This document shows positions 15,155 to 24,338 of a DNA stretch of 25,936 nucleotides, one piece after another (positions within the stretch are counted from its first letter, which is position 1; each line of letters starts with the position of its first letter). The notes under the pieces are model-generated. The model searched no databases. It was not told where the DNA came from and was given only the letters and a program-made list of their open reading frames with translations. The stretch is from assembly GCA_020629335.1 (NCBI GenBank), contig JAHDDN010000018.1:1-25936 (forward strand), written 5' to 3'. Origin of the DNA: Chitinophagales bacterium. Its GTDB lineage: Bacteria; Bacteroidota; Bacteroidia; Chitinophagales; UBA2359. Made by a program: the position numbers and the translations under genes.

Positions 15155-15384
15155 TGCGTGAGGGATGGAAGCGGTATGTGGCGTTTATGCCGTGACTTAC
15201 GTAGCTTAGGCGGACGCAGGCTGGCCTGCAAGGCAGACAAGTGCGCCTTAGCGTAGTAGGAGGGGCATAGCCGCATAAGAGCGGACAGCCCGACCGTGCG
15301 CCTTCGGCGAATGCATAATGCATAATGATGAATGATAAATGGCTCGTGCTGCGCACTTGCCTTTGCTGGCGCACGGGCACGCCC
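15155..15384 (-). repeat. R1 structured repeat, copy C
   Basis: A 230-bp element in reverse orientation. Closing helix: GCGTG 15156-15160 with CACGC 15378-15382. The hairpin has short GC-rich 9-bp arms (CCGTGCGCC 15294-15302, GGCGCACGG 15368-15376) and a long loop containing ATGCATAATGCATAATG-type sequence instead of the ACCTATGTGT loop. Domain helix TATGTGGC 15175-15182 with GCCGCATA 15270-15277 (one T-G). Third helix AGGCG 15208-15212 with CGCCT 15244-15248. Apical hairpin GCCT-TGC-AGGC. Confidence 0.88.
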
Positions 15385-15528
15385 AAAGTCATGGAAATAA
15401 GGATTTTTATTAGCTGTAGACCTTTATAAAACTGTTGCTTTTATTACGATCGACTAAAGTCGAACGTTACAATGTGAACGTTGTCTACGACAACTTCGGC
15501 TTATTTTCATGACATTGCGAGCACGCCC
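15377..15528. repeat. Palindromic insert beside R1 copy C, flanked by an 8-bp direct repeat
   Basis: GCACGCCC occurs at 15377-15384 (end of R1 copy C) and again at 15521-15528. Between them are inverted arms GTCATGGAAATAA 15388-15400 and TTATTTTCATGAC 15501-15513 (one mismatch) and inner hairpins CGACT-AA-AGTCG and GTTGTC-TAC-GACAAC. After the second GCACGCCC comes TAATTAATG, which is also what follows R1 copy E at 25607. This is compatible with an insertion at the R1 boundary that duplicated 8 bp. Confidence 0.5.
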
Positions 15529-15550
15529 TAATTAATGGAAAAATAGTGAG

Positions 15551-16990
15551 ATGCATAGTAGTAAATTGATACAGTTATTGAAGGTATGTAGTAAGAAGGA
15601 GTTGCAATTATTTAATAAGTTTGTTTGTTCTCCTTTTTTTAATACGAATCAGAATGTGGTGGCTTTGTATGAGTATATACGAAAGTGTGCGCCTAATTTT
15701 CGATCTAGGAAGTTGGAGCGTCATCGTTTATTTGCGGCGGTATTTTCGGGGGAGGATTATAAGGAGATTAAGTTGCAGCAGTTTATGAGTGAGTTGGTTG
15801 GTTTGTTAGAAGAATTTTGGGTTTATCAGTTGAGAAAGGGAAGGCAAATAGATGGAGGATTGGATTTGGCGGCTGTTTATAGGGATCGTGGATTGCCTCA
15901 TTATTGGCAGCAGAAGATGTTGAAATTGGATGGGGTATTTAATGGGGCGAAAGTATTGGGGGCGGATTTTCATTATCAGCGTTATTGTTATCATTTGTCA
16001 ATACATGAGGCGATAGAGGAGGAGGGGCAGCGAGATAAGGAGCCGAATTTGCAGGAGTTATCAGATGCTTTGGATGTTTTTTATTTGGTGAAGAAGTTGA
16101 AGTATTATTATAAGGTTATTGTTTTTCAGCAGTTTAAGTCTCAGGAGTATGATATTGGTTTGATGGAGGAAATTTTGGCTTTTGTGGAGGGAAAGGAGTT
16201 TGATCATCCAGCGATTCAGATTTATTATTATGGGGTTCGGTCTTATATAGATTTTGAGGAGGAGTCTTATTTTTATCAATTGAAGGATTTATTGCGGGAA
16301 CATGTGCATGGTTTTCCGATTAAGGAGATGCAGAATATGTTTTTGAGTGCGATTAATTATTGTATTCGTCAGTTGAATCAGGGGAATCGGAAGTATTTGC
16401 GGGAGATATTTGAGTTGTATCAGATAGAGATAGATGAGCAGATTATTTTGATAGATGGGAAGATTCCTTCGGTAACATATTCAAATATTACGATGACGGC
16501 TTCTTTATTGGATGAGTTGGATTGGTTAGAGCAGTTTTTGCATGATTTTAAGGAAGCGGTAGATGCGCCAGATTATGCTTTGAATATTGCGCAGTTGTAT
16601 TTTAAGCAGTCGAAGTATCAACAGATTATCCAGTTATTTAAGGCGGCGGATTATGATGATGTGTTGTTTGTGTTGTTGGCGAAGGCGATTTTGCTGAAGA
16701 CTCATTATGAGTTGAAGCGTAAATTTGCGGATGATTATGATTATGAGGAGCAGTTGGATGCAGTTATGACGAACTTTAATACTTTTTTGCATCGAAAAAA
16801 GCGACAATTGCCTAAGCATTATGTGTATTATTTGAATTTAACTCGATCTTTGCGGGAGTTATTTCGATTGGAGCAGGACCCTTCTTGGGAGTTGGAGAGT
16901 TTGGATCAATTGGAGCAGCGTGTGAAGGGGACTAAGGAAATGGCGGAGAAACGGTGGTTGTTGCAAAAAATCAACGATTTACGTTCTTGA
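15551..16990 (+). CDS. Conserved hypothetical cytoplasmic protein of Bacteroidota
   Basis: A 479-residue protein without signal peptide or membrane segment, therefore probably cytoplasmic. The N-terminus (KLIQLLKVCSKKELQLFNKF, then VCSPFFN) resembles the start of a family I recall as frequent in Saprospiria and relatives, usually annotated hypothetical; no domain name can be given with confidence. The remainder is almost entirely helical, rich in Tyr, Leu, Asp/Glu and Lys, with helix pairs such as AQLYFKQSKYQQIIQLFKAA that suggest divergent TPR-like or other alpha-solenoid structure. It stands alone between repeat regions, with R2 copy 4 overlapping its last codon. The + strand is notably G/T-rich across it. 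Confidence 0.75.
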   Translation: MHSSKLIQLLKVCSKKELQLFNKFVCSPFFNTNQNVVALYEYIRKCAPNFRSRKLERHRLFAAVFSGEDYKEIKLQQFMSELVGLLEEFWVYQLRKGRQIDGGLDLAAVYRDRGLPHYWQQKMLKLDGVFNGAKVLGADFHYQRYCYHLSIHEAIEEEGQRDKEPNLQELSDALDVFYLVKKLKYYYKVIVFQQFKSQEYDIGLMEEILAFVEGKEFDHPAIQIYYYGVRSYIDFEEESYFYQLKDLLREHVHGFPIKEMQNMFLSAINYCIRQLNQGNRKYLREIFELYQIEIDEQIILIDGKIPSVTYSNITMTASLLDELDWLEQFLHDFKEAVDAPDYALNIAQLYFKQSKYQQIIQLFKAADYDDVLFVLLAKAILLKTHYELKRKFADDYDYEEQLDAVMTNFNTFLHRKKRQLPKHYVYYLNLTRSLRELFRLEQDPSWELESLDQLEQRVKGTKEMAEKRWLLQKINDLRS

Positions 16991-17086
16991 CTGGTCTTTT
17001 TTCCTGCTAAGTGCGTTAAAAAGCCTCGCCGATGTCTACATCGTCTGCGTTTTTTGCCTTCTTAGCCGAAAAAAATCCTGCGTCAA
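16987..17086 (+). repeat. R2 palindromic repeat, copy 4
   Basis: The core GTTAAAAAGCCTCGCCGATG, stem CGATG-TCTA-CATCG, then GCGTTTTTTGCCTT. Outer arms TTGAC..GGTCTTTTTTCCTGCTAAG and CTTAGCCGAAAAAAATCC..GTCAA are imperfectly complementary. A 15-bp direct repeat, TTGACTGGTCTTTTT, lies at 16987-17001 and 17110-17124. The left edge overlaps the stop codon (TGA) of the 479-residue protein. The next 100 bp contain GTTGCAACGCAACGTCCCTA, another short palindrome. Confidence 0.7.
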
Positions 17087-17196
17087 TGACTATAAATAAA
17101 TTTTCACTTTTGACTGGTCTTTTTGGTGGATGTTGCAACGCAACGTCCCTACGGGAATTAAATAATTTTTTGAAATTATGACTGTAATAAAACAAA

Positions 17197-17233
17197 AAAC
17201 CCAGAGACAAACGTTAAGTTTGTCTCTGGGTAT
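17197..17233 (-). terminator. Strong terminator-like hairpin, minus-strand orientation
   Basis: ACCCAGAGACAAAC (17199-17212) and GTTTGTCTCTGGGT (17218-17231) form a perfect 14-bp stem with a GTTAA loop. The A-run precedes it on the + strand (AAAACAAAAAACCC), so the U-run needed for termination is on the minus strand. No minus-strand gene is visible between here and 18634. Confidence 0.6.
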
Positions 17234-17382
17234 AAAACACCCCAAAAAAATACAATTAATAAAATTATTAAATCTCTAAGAATATGCGGTTCTTAATAAA
17301 GACACTATTTAGATGTGTATCTTACGGATTGGTTTAATAAGGATTGAAAAAAAGTAATTATTTAGTATAAATCAGTATTGCC

Positions 17383-18411
17383 ATGAGGAATAATTTTTTG
17401 ATAATCAGTTTGCTATTTGCTTTTTTATTGTTGTTTTCTGCTTGTGATACAGGCAGTCAGGAAGGGAAGAAGGAGCCTGTTAAGAAGCATTTGGAAAAAT
17501 CGGCTTCTCCTCAGCTTAGCTTATTGAATGAGCGTATAGAGGAGGACCCAAAGAATGCGGAATTGTATTTTTCGAGGGCTAATTTGAATCTTGAGTTAGG
17601 TGATTTATTAGGCTCGACGACTGACTATCGAAAGGCGATTCAGTTAGATCCTGATAATGCTAGTTATTATTTGGCCTTGAGTGATGTGTTTTATCGGAAT
17701 TATGATTTAAAGCAAGCGATAGATTTGTTGGAGAAGGCAGTTAATCGGAAGGAAGATTTAAGTTTTCGTTTGGAGTTAGCCAAGTATTATTTAGTCGTGA
17801 AGGAGCATACTCAGTCCTTGCATCATATATCACAGGCGATGTTGTTAGATCAGACTAATCCGAGGGCTTATTTTTTGAGTGGTTTAGTATTGACGGAGTC
17901 AGGAGATACTGCTTCAGCGCTTCGATCTTATGAACGAGCGGTGGAGTATGATTCTGATTTTTATGAAGCTTATATGCAGTTGGGTTTGTTAGCCGATAAA
18001 ACAGATAGTCCATATACGATCAAGTATTTTGATAATGCGATTCGGATAGATACTTTGAGTACGGAAGCGAGATATGCGAAAGCGATGTATTATCAGAACA
18101 GGCAGCAGTATGAGGAGGCTTTAGCTACTTATAAAGATATACTCAAAGTGGATGCACAGTTTGAGAAGTCTTATTATAATTCGGGTTATATTTATTATGC
18201 TCAAAAAGATTATCAAACGGCATATGAGAACTTCAATATTGCGACCAGATTAGATCCTGCTTATGCAGATGCCTATTATATGCGTGGTTTATGCAGCGAG
18301 GAAATGAATGAGTTAGATAAGGCATTAAAGGATTATCAAAAAGCTATGACGTTTTCTCAGGATAAGCATATTTTAGCTTCTAAGGGAATTGATCGATTGA
18401 AGGCCAAGTAA
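17383..18411 (+). CDS. TPR lipoprotein
   Basis: A 342-residue protein with a lipoprotein signal peptide: RNN, a hydrophobic run to residue 18 and the lipobox FSAC with Cys21, followed by DTGSQEGKKEPVKK. Residues about 45-335 are tandem TPRs; recognisable units include AELYFSRANLNLELGDLLGS, AIQLDPDNASYYLALSDV, ALRSYERAVEYDSDFYEAY, ALATYKDILKVDAQFEKSYY, AYENFNIATRLDPAYADAYY and ALKDYQKAMTFSQDKHIL. It is likely anchored in a membrane facing the periplasm, as an assembly or scaffold factor. It has its own gap upstream (17234-17382) but no clear promoter. Its specific partner is unknown. Confidence 0.88.
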   Translation: MRNNFLIISLLFAFLLLFSACDTGSQEGKKEPVKKHLEKSASPQLSLLNERIEEDPKNAELYFSRANLNLELGDLLGSTTDYRKAIQLDPDNASYYLALSDVFYRNYDLKQAIDLLEKAVNRKEDLSFRLELAKYYLVVKEHTQSLHHISQAMLLDQTNPRAYFLSGLVLTESGDTASALRSYERAVEYDSDFYEAYMQLGLLADKTDSPYTIKYFDNAIRIDTLSTEARYAKAMYYQNRQQYEEALATYKDILKVDAQFEKSYYNSGYIYYAQKDYQTAYENFNIATRLDPAYADAYYMRGLCSEEMNELDKALKDYQKAMTFSQDKHILASKGIDRLKAK

Positions 18412-18417
18412 ATAAAA

Positions 18418-18445
18418 AAGGGGAATAGCTCAGCTACTCCCCCTT
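18418..18445. terminator. Probable terminator hairpin
   Basis: GGGGA-A-TAG (18420-18428) pairs with CTA-C-TCCCC (18434-18442), one mismatch, 7 bp after the TPR stop codon. The adjacent A-run is on the left, so the U-run favours the minus strand; the hairpin may serve both directions. Confidence 0.5.
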
Positions 18446-18459
18446 GTCTAATCTACTTA

Positions 18460-18617
18460 GGAATGAGTATAGAAATAGTTCGTAATTTATGACGGAATAT
18501 TTTGAATTTATACTTCGTTGAAAAGCCTCACTGATGCTAAGCATCACCTACGTTTTTCGCCTCGTCTAAATCCAAAATCTTCTCGGTCAAAATCCGAACT
18601 TATTTCATACACATTCC
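18460..18617 (+). repeat. R2 palindromic repeat, copy 5
   Basis: The core TACTTCGTTGAAAAGCCTCA, stem TGATGC-TAA-GCATCA, then CGTTTTTCGCCTCGT. Long outer arms at 18460-18482 (GGAATGAGTATAGAAATAGT, then TCG) and 18595-18617 (ending ATACACATTCC) are complementary with few mismatches. It fills the gap between the TPR lipoprotein and the M43 protease gene, which are convergent. Confidence 0.75.
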
Positions 18618-18633
18618 TTACTCAATGCAAACT

Positions 18634-21600
18634 CTATTCCGTTACCATTAGCTTATGAGAATAAGTCTTATTCGCGGTATTCAAATTGATCACATACATA
18701 CCAGGGGACAACTGATCGATATCTAATTCAATGGAATTGGTATTCCTTGATATAGCTATCGTTTGTTGTTGGACGATTTGTCCGACAGTATTATAGATCA
18801 TTAGTAAACTATTCGCATCTTCTTCTATGGCTTCAAAATGGGCGAAAGCTTGATCTTGAGCGGGGTTGGGATAGATATTAAAAAGGGTAGCATCATTTCG
18901 ATTATCATTCATTTTACAATCTGCGAACTTAATTGTGTAATCTTCTATTTGTCCATTTGTAGGGTTTGTATTTAATGCTGGTGCCCCAAAGCTAGAAGTT
19001 TGCATAGCCACTCTTAAAGTAGTCGTCATACTACAAATATTAGGCATCGTGACAGGGACAGTAAATTCACTATAAGGATCACTATTAAATCCATCATAGA
19101 TCATTAAATCTTGATCGTCGAATTGATCATCATTATTAGAGTCTATCCATATTCTCCAGTATTGTCCTTGAGAAGCGCCTCCAGGATCAAAGGCCACATT
19201 ATAGGTGGATCCTGCTGTTACAATTGCTTGTGCAGCTATGTTTGTATAATCGTAATAACAATAGTCTGCATCAGTCGTACTGAGGTTAAATAAAGTGTTT
19301 AAGCCAAAGGATTCTATGTAAGCATTACCACAATTTGTATCCCAATCTTCATTAGGACAATCAGGATCATAGTAAACCACAGTAGCCTCTTCGGATAATT
19401 CTCCATCACAAACTCCATACACATAGAAAATGTATTCTTCACAGCTCTCCAGTGAAACAAAAGTATTATTAGAAATATTGAATTCATCCTCCCAGTTAGT
19501 GCTACTCACAAGCTTATAAGAGACTTGATAATCAGTTGTATTATTAGGAATGAATGAGAGGTAAATCCATTGAGGATTTGTGCTAAATGGAACCTGAACA
19601 TCTAGTGAAGGAGGATAACACACTGGAGCTGGTGGTCCATCTGGTTCACAATCTGGCTGGTAGATAATGGTGTTGGCTTGCTCTGATAATTCTCCATTAC
19701 AGTTTCCGTATACTAAGAAAGTATATTCAGTACAAACAAAATCTTCTATAGGGATAAAGACATTACCACCTGATACATTTAGAGATGTTTGATTGCTTTG
19801 GTCATTAGTTGGATAATAATAAACAGTATAATTCTGTGTATTAACAGCATCAAAGAATAAAGCCACAAAATCAGGATCATTCTCAAAAGGCACATCTAAT
19901 ACTAAGCTAGGAGCGCTACATGGAAGTTCCGTAGTGAAAGTGATGCTTGTTGTTTCACCAAAATCAGGCGCACAATAGCTGGCTATTTCAAAAGTATAAG
20001 TAGTATTCGGTTCCAAATTATTAAAAGAATAATAATTGTTGAATACAAGTCCAGAAAGGACATTATATCCATTAGATGCAGTCAATGAAATATCATATCC
20101 CCATGCATCTGGTATATCCTCCCAAGTCAAATCTGCTCCATTAGAGGTGATATTATTTACTTCGATATTAATCGGAGGAGGGCAAGGAGGAAGGTCTTCT
20201 GTAGTAAAACAGAAAGTGTTAGTATTACTATCTCCCTCTAAGCAATAAGTCATGATATTTACACAGTACTCAGTATTTGGTAATAAGTCATAGAAGGTGT
20301 TACTAGTACTACCCATTACCAGAAACTGGTTTACAATAAAACCGTCGCTAATGATTTGAAGATTATAAACCCATGCATTATCAGGACCATTCCAATCAAG
20401 TACAGCAGAGTTAGTAGTGACATTACTGATACTTAAGTTGGATGGGGCTTCACATGGAGGTGGAGAATCACATGTGCTGATTGTTGTTATTATTTCACTA
20501 TCCCAAATCGATCCGTTTATACAAATGGTTTTGACTCTAATTTCGTATACTCCACAACTATCCGGTGAGATAGTTTTGTTAAGGGTAGTTTCAGTAGGAT
20601 ATGCGGTTGTTGAACTCGAAGACCAACCTGCATTAGGGTTGCTATAAGTATCAGCGGGTCTATATTCTACGATATAGTAATATTCGTAGGTGTTCTGCCA
20701 ACTGACATAAATGGAAGTTGGAGAGAGTATTTCATGATTAAAAGTCTCCACATAATTACATCCATCATTAGGTATTTCAACAATGATAGTTTCGCTTAAT
20801 TCTCCATTACTTGTATTAGTGCCATCATAGCAAAGAGCATATACGTAGACTTCGTATGTTTCTCCAGGTGTTAGGTCTGTAAGTTCAAATGTAGTATTAT
20901 TGGGATTACCAACATTATTATCGTCTAGGAATACCGCATATTGAAATGCACCAAGAACGGGATCAAAATTAATTGTAGCAGTTGTTCCATTAACATCGAC
21001 TGTCAGATTTGTTGGTGCAGCGCAAAACTCAAGTTCATCATCATCTGTAGTAGCTGTTATATAAGCTGAGTCAGAACTTAGCATGCCTTCACAGCTTGAG
21101 TAAATGGTGATATTATATTGAGTCAGTGGATTAAGGTTTTCAAAAGTATAAGTTTCGACATTAGTTGTGACTATGGTAACATCAGAGCTGAATGCCTCTT
21201 GTAGGTGAATTTCATAGTTGTTAATTTCGTTATTGATTGTAAATTGAATGGTGATGAAGTCAGTGCCTAAATCAGTCACCCAAATCTCATCGGGTGAACT
21301 ACAATTATTATAATTATTTACAAAATTGGTAAATGCATATGCTGTCCCACCATTTTCACATACAGCTCCAAGCCTAACGTAATACACGCCATTATAATCG
21401 AGTGATTCGAATAGGTAAGAGGTGTTTTCAGCCCCACCAACATTTCCATAAGGCTCCCAATCAATTTCATTGGTAGAAATTTCTATAGTATAATAATCTA
21501 CATAGGGAGATCCTTCCCAAGTCATCAGTACATTATTGGCTGCTTCCACTACGGTTGTTAAGTTAGTAGGTGCTGGACACTCATAGTCGCCATTTGAATT

Positions 21601-23409
21601 ACTGATAAGTAGGTTGTCTATGTAGAGATTATTACCATGATCATTAATACTTTTGAAAGAGATATAGATATTACCAGACAAGCTCTGCTTTAAGTAGGTT
21701 AAGGAGATAAAAGCCTCTTCCCAATCATCACAGGACTCAGGTGAAAATGGAGTATAACTATTATAAGGAGGATAAGTAGTTGGTAAATCCTGAGTTTTAT
21801 CAAATAAAATATGTGTATAATAGCCTTGACATTCTTGCTGTACACTTACAATTAGGTTTTCGCATTGAGAAGGACTAAATTGACTATAAGCATAATCAAA
21901 GTATAAATAAGGATCAGTAAAGGAATCTAAGTTTACTTTTAAAGTGAAGATGTCTTCTGTCCCAATATTATCATACTGCCAATTTTGAAGCTTAATGGCT
22001 TTATTCGCATTATCTGAACAATTGGCAACTTCTGCTATTTCCCAAGTGAGACTATTATCAGGATTTTCAATATAGATGGCATTGGAAATAGTGTACTCCA
22101 TACTTTCATAGAAGAAACCATTTATGGTACCACTATAGAATACCGTTTGGCTTAATTCGTTATTAGCGTATTCATCATCAGCATATCCGTTAGGATAATC
22201 GAGTCTGACATAATATGCTTGTTCCCCTTCAGCCAGGTTGAAAGTTGGTAAATCGATATAAGCAAATTCACCAGAAGGAATATTCCCTGTCCAACTGTAT
22301 ATGCTTAAATTGTTGGGATCAGTTCCGTATGAGATCTGCAAAGAGGTGATTGTATTATAACCAGAATTGGCAATGGTAATACTTGGACTTGGATTCAGAA
22401 TACAAGAGTACTCATCTATGCCATTGATTTTCCAAATGGAAGCATCATTAGCAAAAACTTCAGAGCAGCCAGGCGACTCAAATAAGCTAGGTCGATAGCC
22501 AATTAGGTAGGCTCTCATTCTCTCCTTTTGTCCTTGTGTAAACCTTTTAAAGCAAGTAAAATAGCCATCATTCATGAAATCATCTGGGTAGTATAAGTCC
22601 CCATTACAAGTATAATAATCATAGATACAATTAATACCCCCACTATTATTTGCAGGAGTATCACAGACCTTATCTCCCTCTAAAGCACAATCTTGTTCCA
22701 CACAACCATCTACTGGTAAGGTAGAGCTGTGTAGTAGTCCAAAATAATGTCCTATTTCATGAGCCAGAACCCTGAATCCTCCATCAGTATTCATCTGTGA
22801 AGCCTCAATCACTATTCGGTCTGTAATTCGCCCATGTGAATCAGGACCAGAAGCTAAAGCAATAAATCCAGAAATATCCTTCACTACCCAGATATTCATA
22901 TAATCTGCTGTATTCCAAGGAGGATAAAACTCATGCATGGATTCATAATTTGATTGAGGTGATTCATCCGCCACATAATTATGGTAAATAGGAGCCGAGT
23001 ACCTAATAATACTAGGAGCAGTTAAGCCAATCGGATTTTTAGTAGCTAGACATAATTGAATGTTTGTATTAACAGAAGAAACATCATCAAAAAAGCCATT
23101 CAAGGCCATATTGGTATAAGCTAAAGTTTCCTCTATTGCTTCATCAGAAACATTAGAACCCTGTCCGATGACATTATCCGCAGGGTCGTGTAATATGTGA
23201 AAAACGACAGGTACTTCTACTGGAGCGTTGTAATAATTCGCATAAGCAATAGCATTTGCGCTGGAGTCAATATTAGTTGCTGCTGGAAAGTCTGGAAAGC
23301 ATACTTGTATATCTCCACAAGTTTCAGGTTGTGCTTGAGTATTTAGAAAACCAAATATGCTTATGAGCACTAATAAAAGACATGTTTTGTTTGAGTAATT
23401 AACTGGCAT
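18634..23409 (-). CDS. T9SS-secreted M43 (pappalysin/cytophagalysin-type) metalloprotease with FnIII-like array
   Basis: A 1,591-residue secreted Zn protease. The signal peptide is TCLLLVLISIFGFLNTQAQ. The catalytic motif HEIGHYFGLLH is at residues 217-227, preceded by the VEVPVVFHILHD strand typical of M43 and followed by the Cys-rich EGDKVCDTPANN segment and the Met-turn region (DDFMNDGYFTCFKRFTQGQ). Downstream are about eight Cys-started fibronectin-III-like modules (CPAPTNLTT, CAAPTNLTV, CEAPSNLSI, CPPPINIEV, CSAPSLVL, CYPPSLDV), a GEVED domain (YWRIWIDSNNDDQFDD ... GQIEDYTIKF) and a type A T9SS tail (FNIYPNPAQDQAFAHFE ... HKLMVTE). The frame extends upstream to 23574, but only the Met at 23409 precedes a normal signal peptide. 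Likely role: degradation of external protein or prey/host matrix. Confidence 0.92.
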   Translation of the reverse strand: MPVNYSNKTCLLLVLISIFGFLNTQAQPETCGDIQVCFPDFPAATNIDSSANAIAYANYYNAPVEVPVVFHILHDPADNVIGQGSNVSDEAIEETLAYTNMALNGFFDDVSSVNTNIQLCLATKNPIGLTAPSIIRYSAPIYHNYVADESPQSNYESMHEFYPPWNTADYMNIWVVKDISGFIALASGPDSHGRITDRIVIEASQMNTDGGFRVLAHEIGHYFGLLHSSTLPVDGCVEQDCALEGDKVCDTPANNSGGINCIYDYYTCNGDLYYPDDFMNDGYFTCFKRFTQGQKERMRAYLIGYRPSLFESPGCSEVFANDASIWKINGIDEYSCILNPSPSITIANSGYNTITSLQISYGTDPNNLSIYSWTGNIPSGEFAYIDLPTFNLAEGEQAYYVRLDYPNGYADDEYANNELSQTVFYSGTINGFFYESMEYTISNAIYIENPDNSLTWEIAEVANCSDNANKAIKLQNWQYDNIGTEDIFTLKVNLDSFTDPYLYFDYAYSQFSPSQCENLIVSVQQECQGYYTHILFDKTQDLPTTYPPYNSYTPFSPESCDDWEEAFISLTYLKQSLSGNIYISFKSINDHGNNLYIDNLLISNSNGDYECPAPTNLTTVVEAANNVLMTWEGSPYVDYYTIEISTNEIDWEPYGNVGGAENTSYLFESLDYNGVYYVRLGAVCENGGTAYAFTNFVNNYNNCSSPDEIWVTDLGTDFITIQFTINNEINNYEIHLQEAFSSDVTIVTTNVETYTFENLNPLTQYNITIYSSCEGMLSSDSAYITATTDDDELEFCAAPTNLTVDVNGTTATINFDPVLGAFQYAVFLDDNNVGNPNNTTFELTDLTPGETYEVYVYALCYDGTNTSNGELSETIIVEIPNDGCNYVETFNHEILSPTSIYVSWQNTYEYYYIVEYRPADTYSNPNAGWSSSSTTAYPTETTLNKTISPDSCGVYEIRVKTICINGSIWDSEIITTISTCDSPPPCEAPSNLSISNVTTNSAVLDWNGPDNAWVYNLQIISDGFIVNQFLVMGSTSNTFYDLLPNTEYCVNIMTYCLEGDSNTNTFCFTTEDLPPCPPPINIEVNNITSNGADLTWEDIPDAWGYDISLTASNGYNVLSGLVFNNYYSFNNLEPNTTYTFEIASYCAPDFGETTSITFTTELPCSAPSLVLDVPFENDPDFVALFFDAVNTQNYTVYYYPTNDQSNQTSLNVSGGNVFIPIEDFVCTEYTFLVYGNCNGELSEQANTIIYQPDCEPDGPPAPVCYPPSLDVQVPFSTNPQWIYLSFIPNNTTDYQVSYKLVSSTNWEDEFNISNNTFVSLESCEEYIFYVYGVCDGELSEEATVVYYDPDCPNEDWDTNCGNAYIESFGLNTLFNLSTTDADYCYYDYTNIAAQAIVTAGSTYNVAFDPGGASQGQYWRIWIDSNNDDQFDDQDLMIYDGFNSDPYSEFTVPVTMPNICSMTTTLRVAMQTSSFGAPALNTNPTNGQIEDYTIKFADCKMNDNRNDATLFNIYPNPAQDQAFAHFEAIEEDANSLLMIYNTVGQIVQQQTIAISRNTNSIELDIDQLSPGMYVINLNTANKTYSHKLMVTE

Positions 23410-23655
23410 GTTTTTGATTTGAGGTATGAGAAATCTTATCCATTTAGTGTGATATAAAGTGTTCGTCAGATTCTTAAAGAAGCTGATAATAAGTAGTAGC
23501 GTTTTCGAGAAACTACTACTTATTGAAAAGTGGCGAATTAAATAAAAGGTAAAAAAAACAAATAAATATTCCATAAATGTATATTTAGGATGTTAGGGAA
23601 ATGGGTTTACTTTGATTAAAAAACTAAGGGGGTATTCTTAAGATAATTTTAGAAT

Positions 23656-23717
23656 AAGTACCTGAATGGAAATAATCTAATTTTAAAATGGGCGATTACT
23701 TATGTTTAGGCGCTTAC
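23656..23717 (+). repeat. R3 inverted repeat, copy 3
   Basis: AAGTACCTGAATGGAAATAATC on the left and GATTACTTATGTTTAGGCGC on the right match the ends of the copies at 7716 and 14772, with a short AATTTTAAAATG centre. It lies upstream of the protease gene. Confidence 0.6.
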
Positions 23718-24338
23718 AATATTACATAAATGTTTAATCACGATTCGAATTTACAGCGGTGTTAGAGAATGTACTAACATTTTATTTGTAAATTTTAGAA
23801 GTCAAAATTCTATTTTTTAGCCCTAAACCATTAATTATAAATGCTTTCTAAAGTTTAATTGCGGTACTATACTATCTAAAATAGTTAATTTAATCTCGTT
23901 TACCAAAATTTAATTAAACAATTAATATGTGTATAAGTATAATTTTAAAATGATTGAAAAATAAGTTGTTATGAGATTTTTTTGAATGAAAACACCTCAA
24001 GTTTCGCACATTCTTTGTTTGTTTCAGATAATCAACTGCTTAGGTATTTTTTAATAATAGTTATGAAATAATGATCTATGTTTGCCCTGTGTTAAACAGC
24101 GGATAAATATTTTTTAATAAAGCCTATAATAAGAAAGATAATAGGACAAAGAGCAATAAATTTCCTTATTATTGGAAAGAAATTAAGCGAAAATAAAGGC
24201 GTATATTACATTTGAAAATACAAACGATTAATTGAAATAATTTAGAGTATATTTCCCGAATAAATTGCTTAAAAAAATGGATAAAATGTTCATTTTTGAA
24301 TCACAAATGCCTTTTTTGCATTGTTTTGCTTAAAATTT
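23718..24338. other. AT-rich gene-free stretch
   Basis: This stretch of about 620 bp between the protease leader and R1 copy D has no plausible coding frame, no matching repeat of families R1-R3 and no clear terminator. Nothing recognisable is seen. Confidence 0.5.

Noticed and set aside
15155..15384. R1 as a classical insertion sequence
   Set aside because: No transposase frame, no consistent terminal inverted repeat beyond the 5-bp closing helix, and no clear target duplication at the other copies.
17016..17210. A 64-residue minus-strand frame covering the R2 copy and the 17199 hairpin
   Set aside because: Most of it is R2 and terminator sequence; there is no recognisable domain or conserved start.
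23410..23574. A 55-residue N-terminal extension of the M43 protease
   Set aside because: The Met at 23409 starts a normal signal peptide; the extension is hydrophobic AT-rich sequence and would bury the signal peptide.
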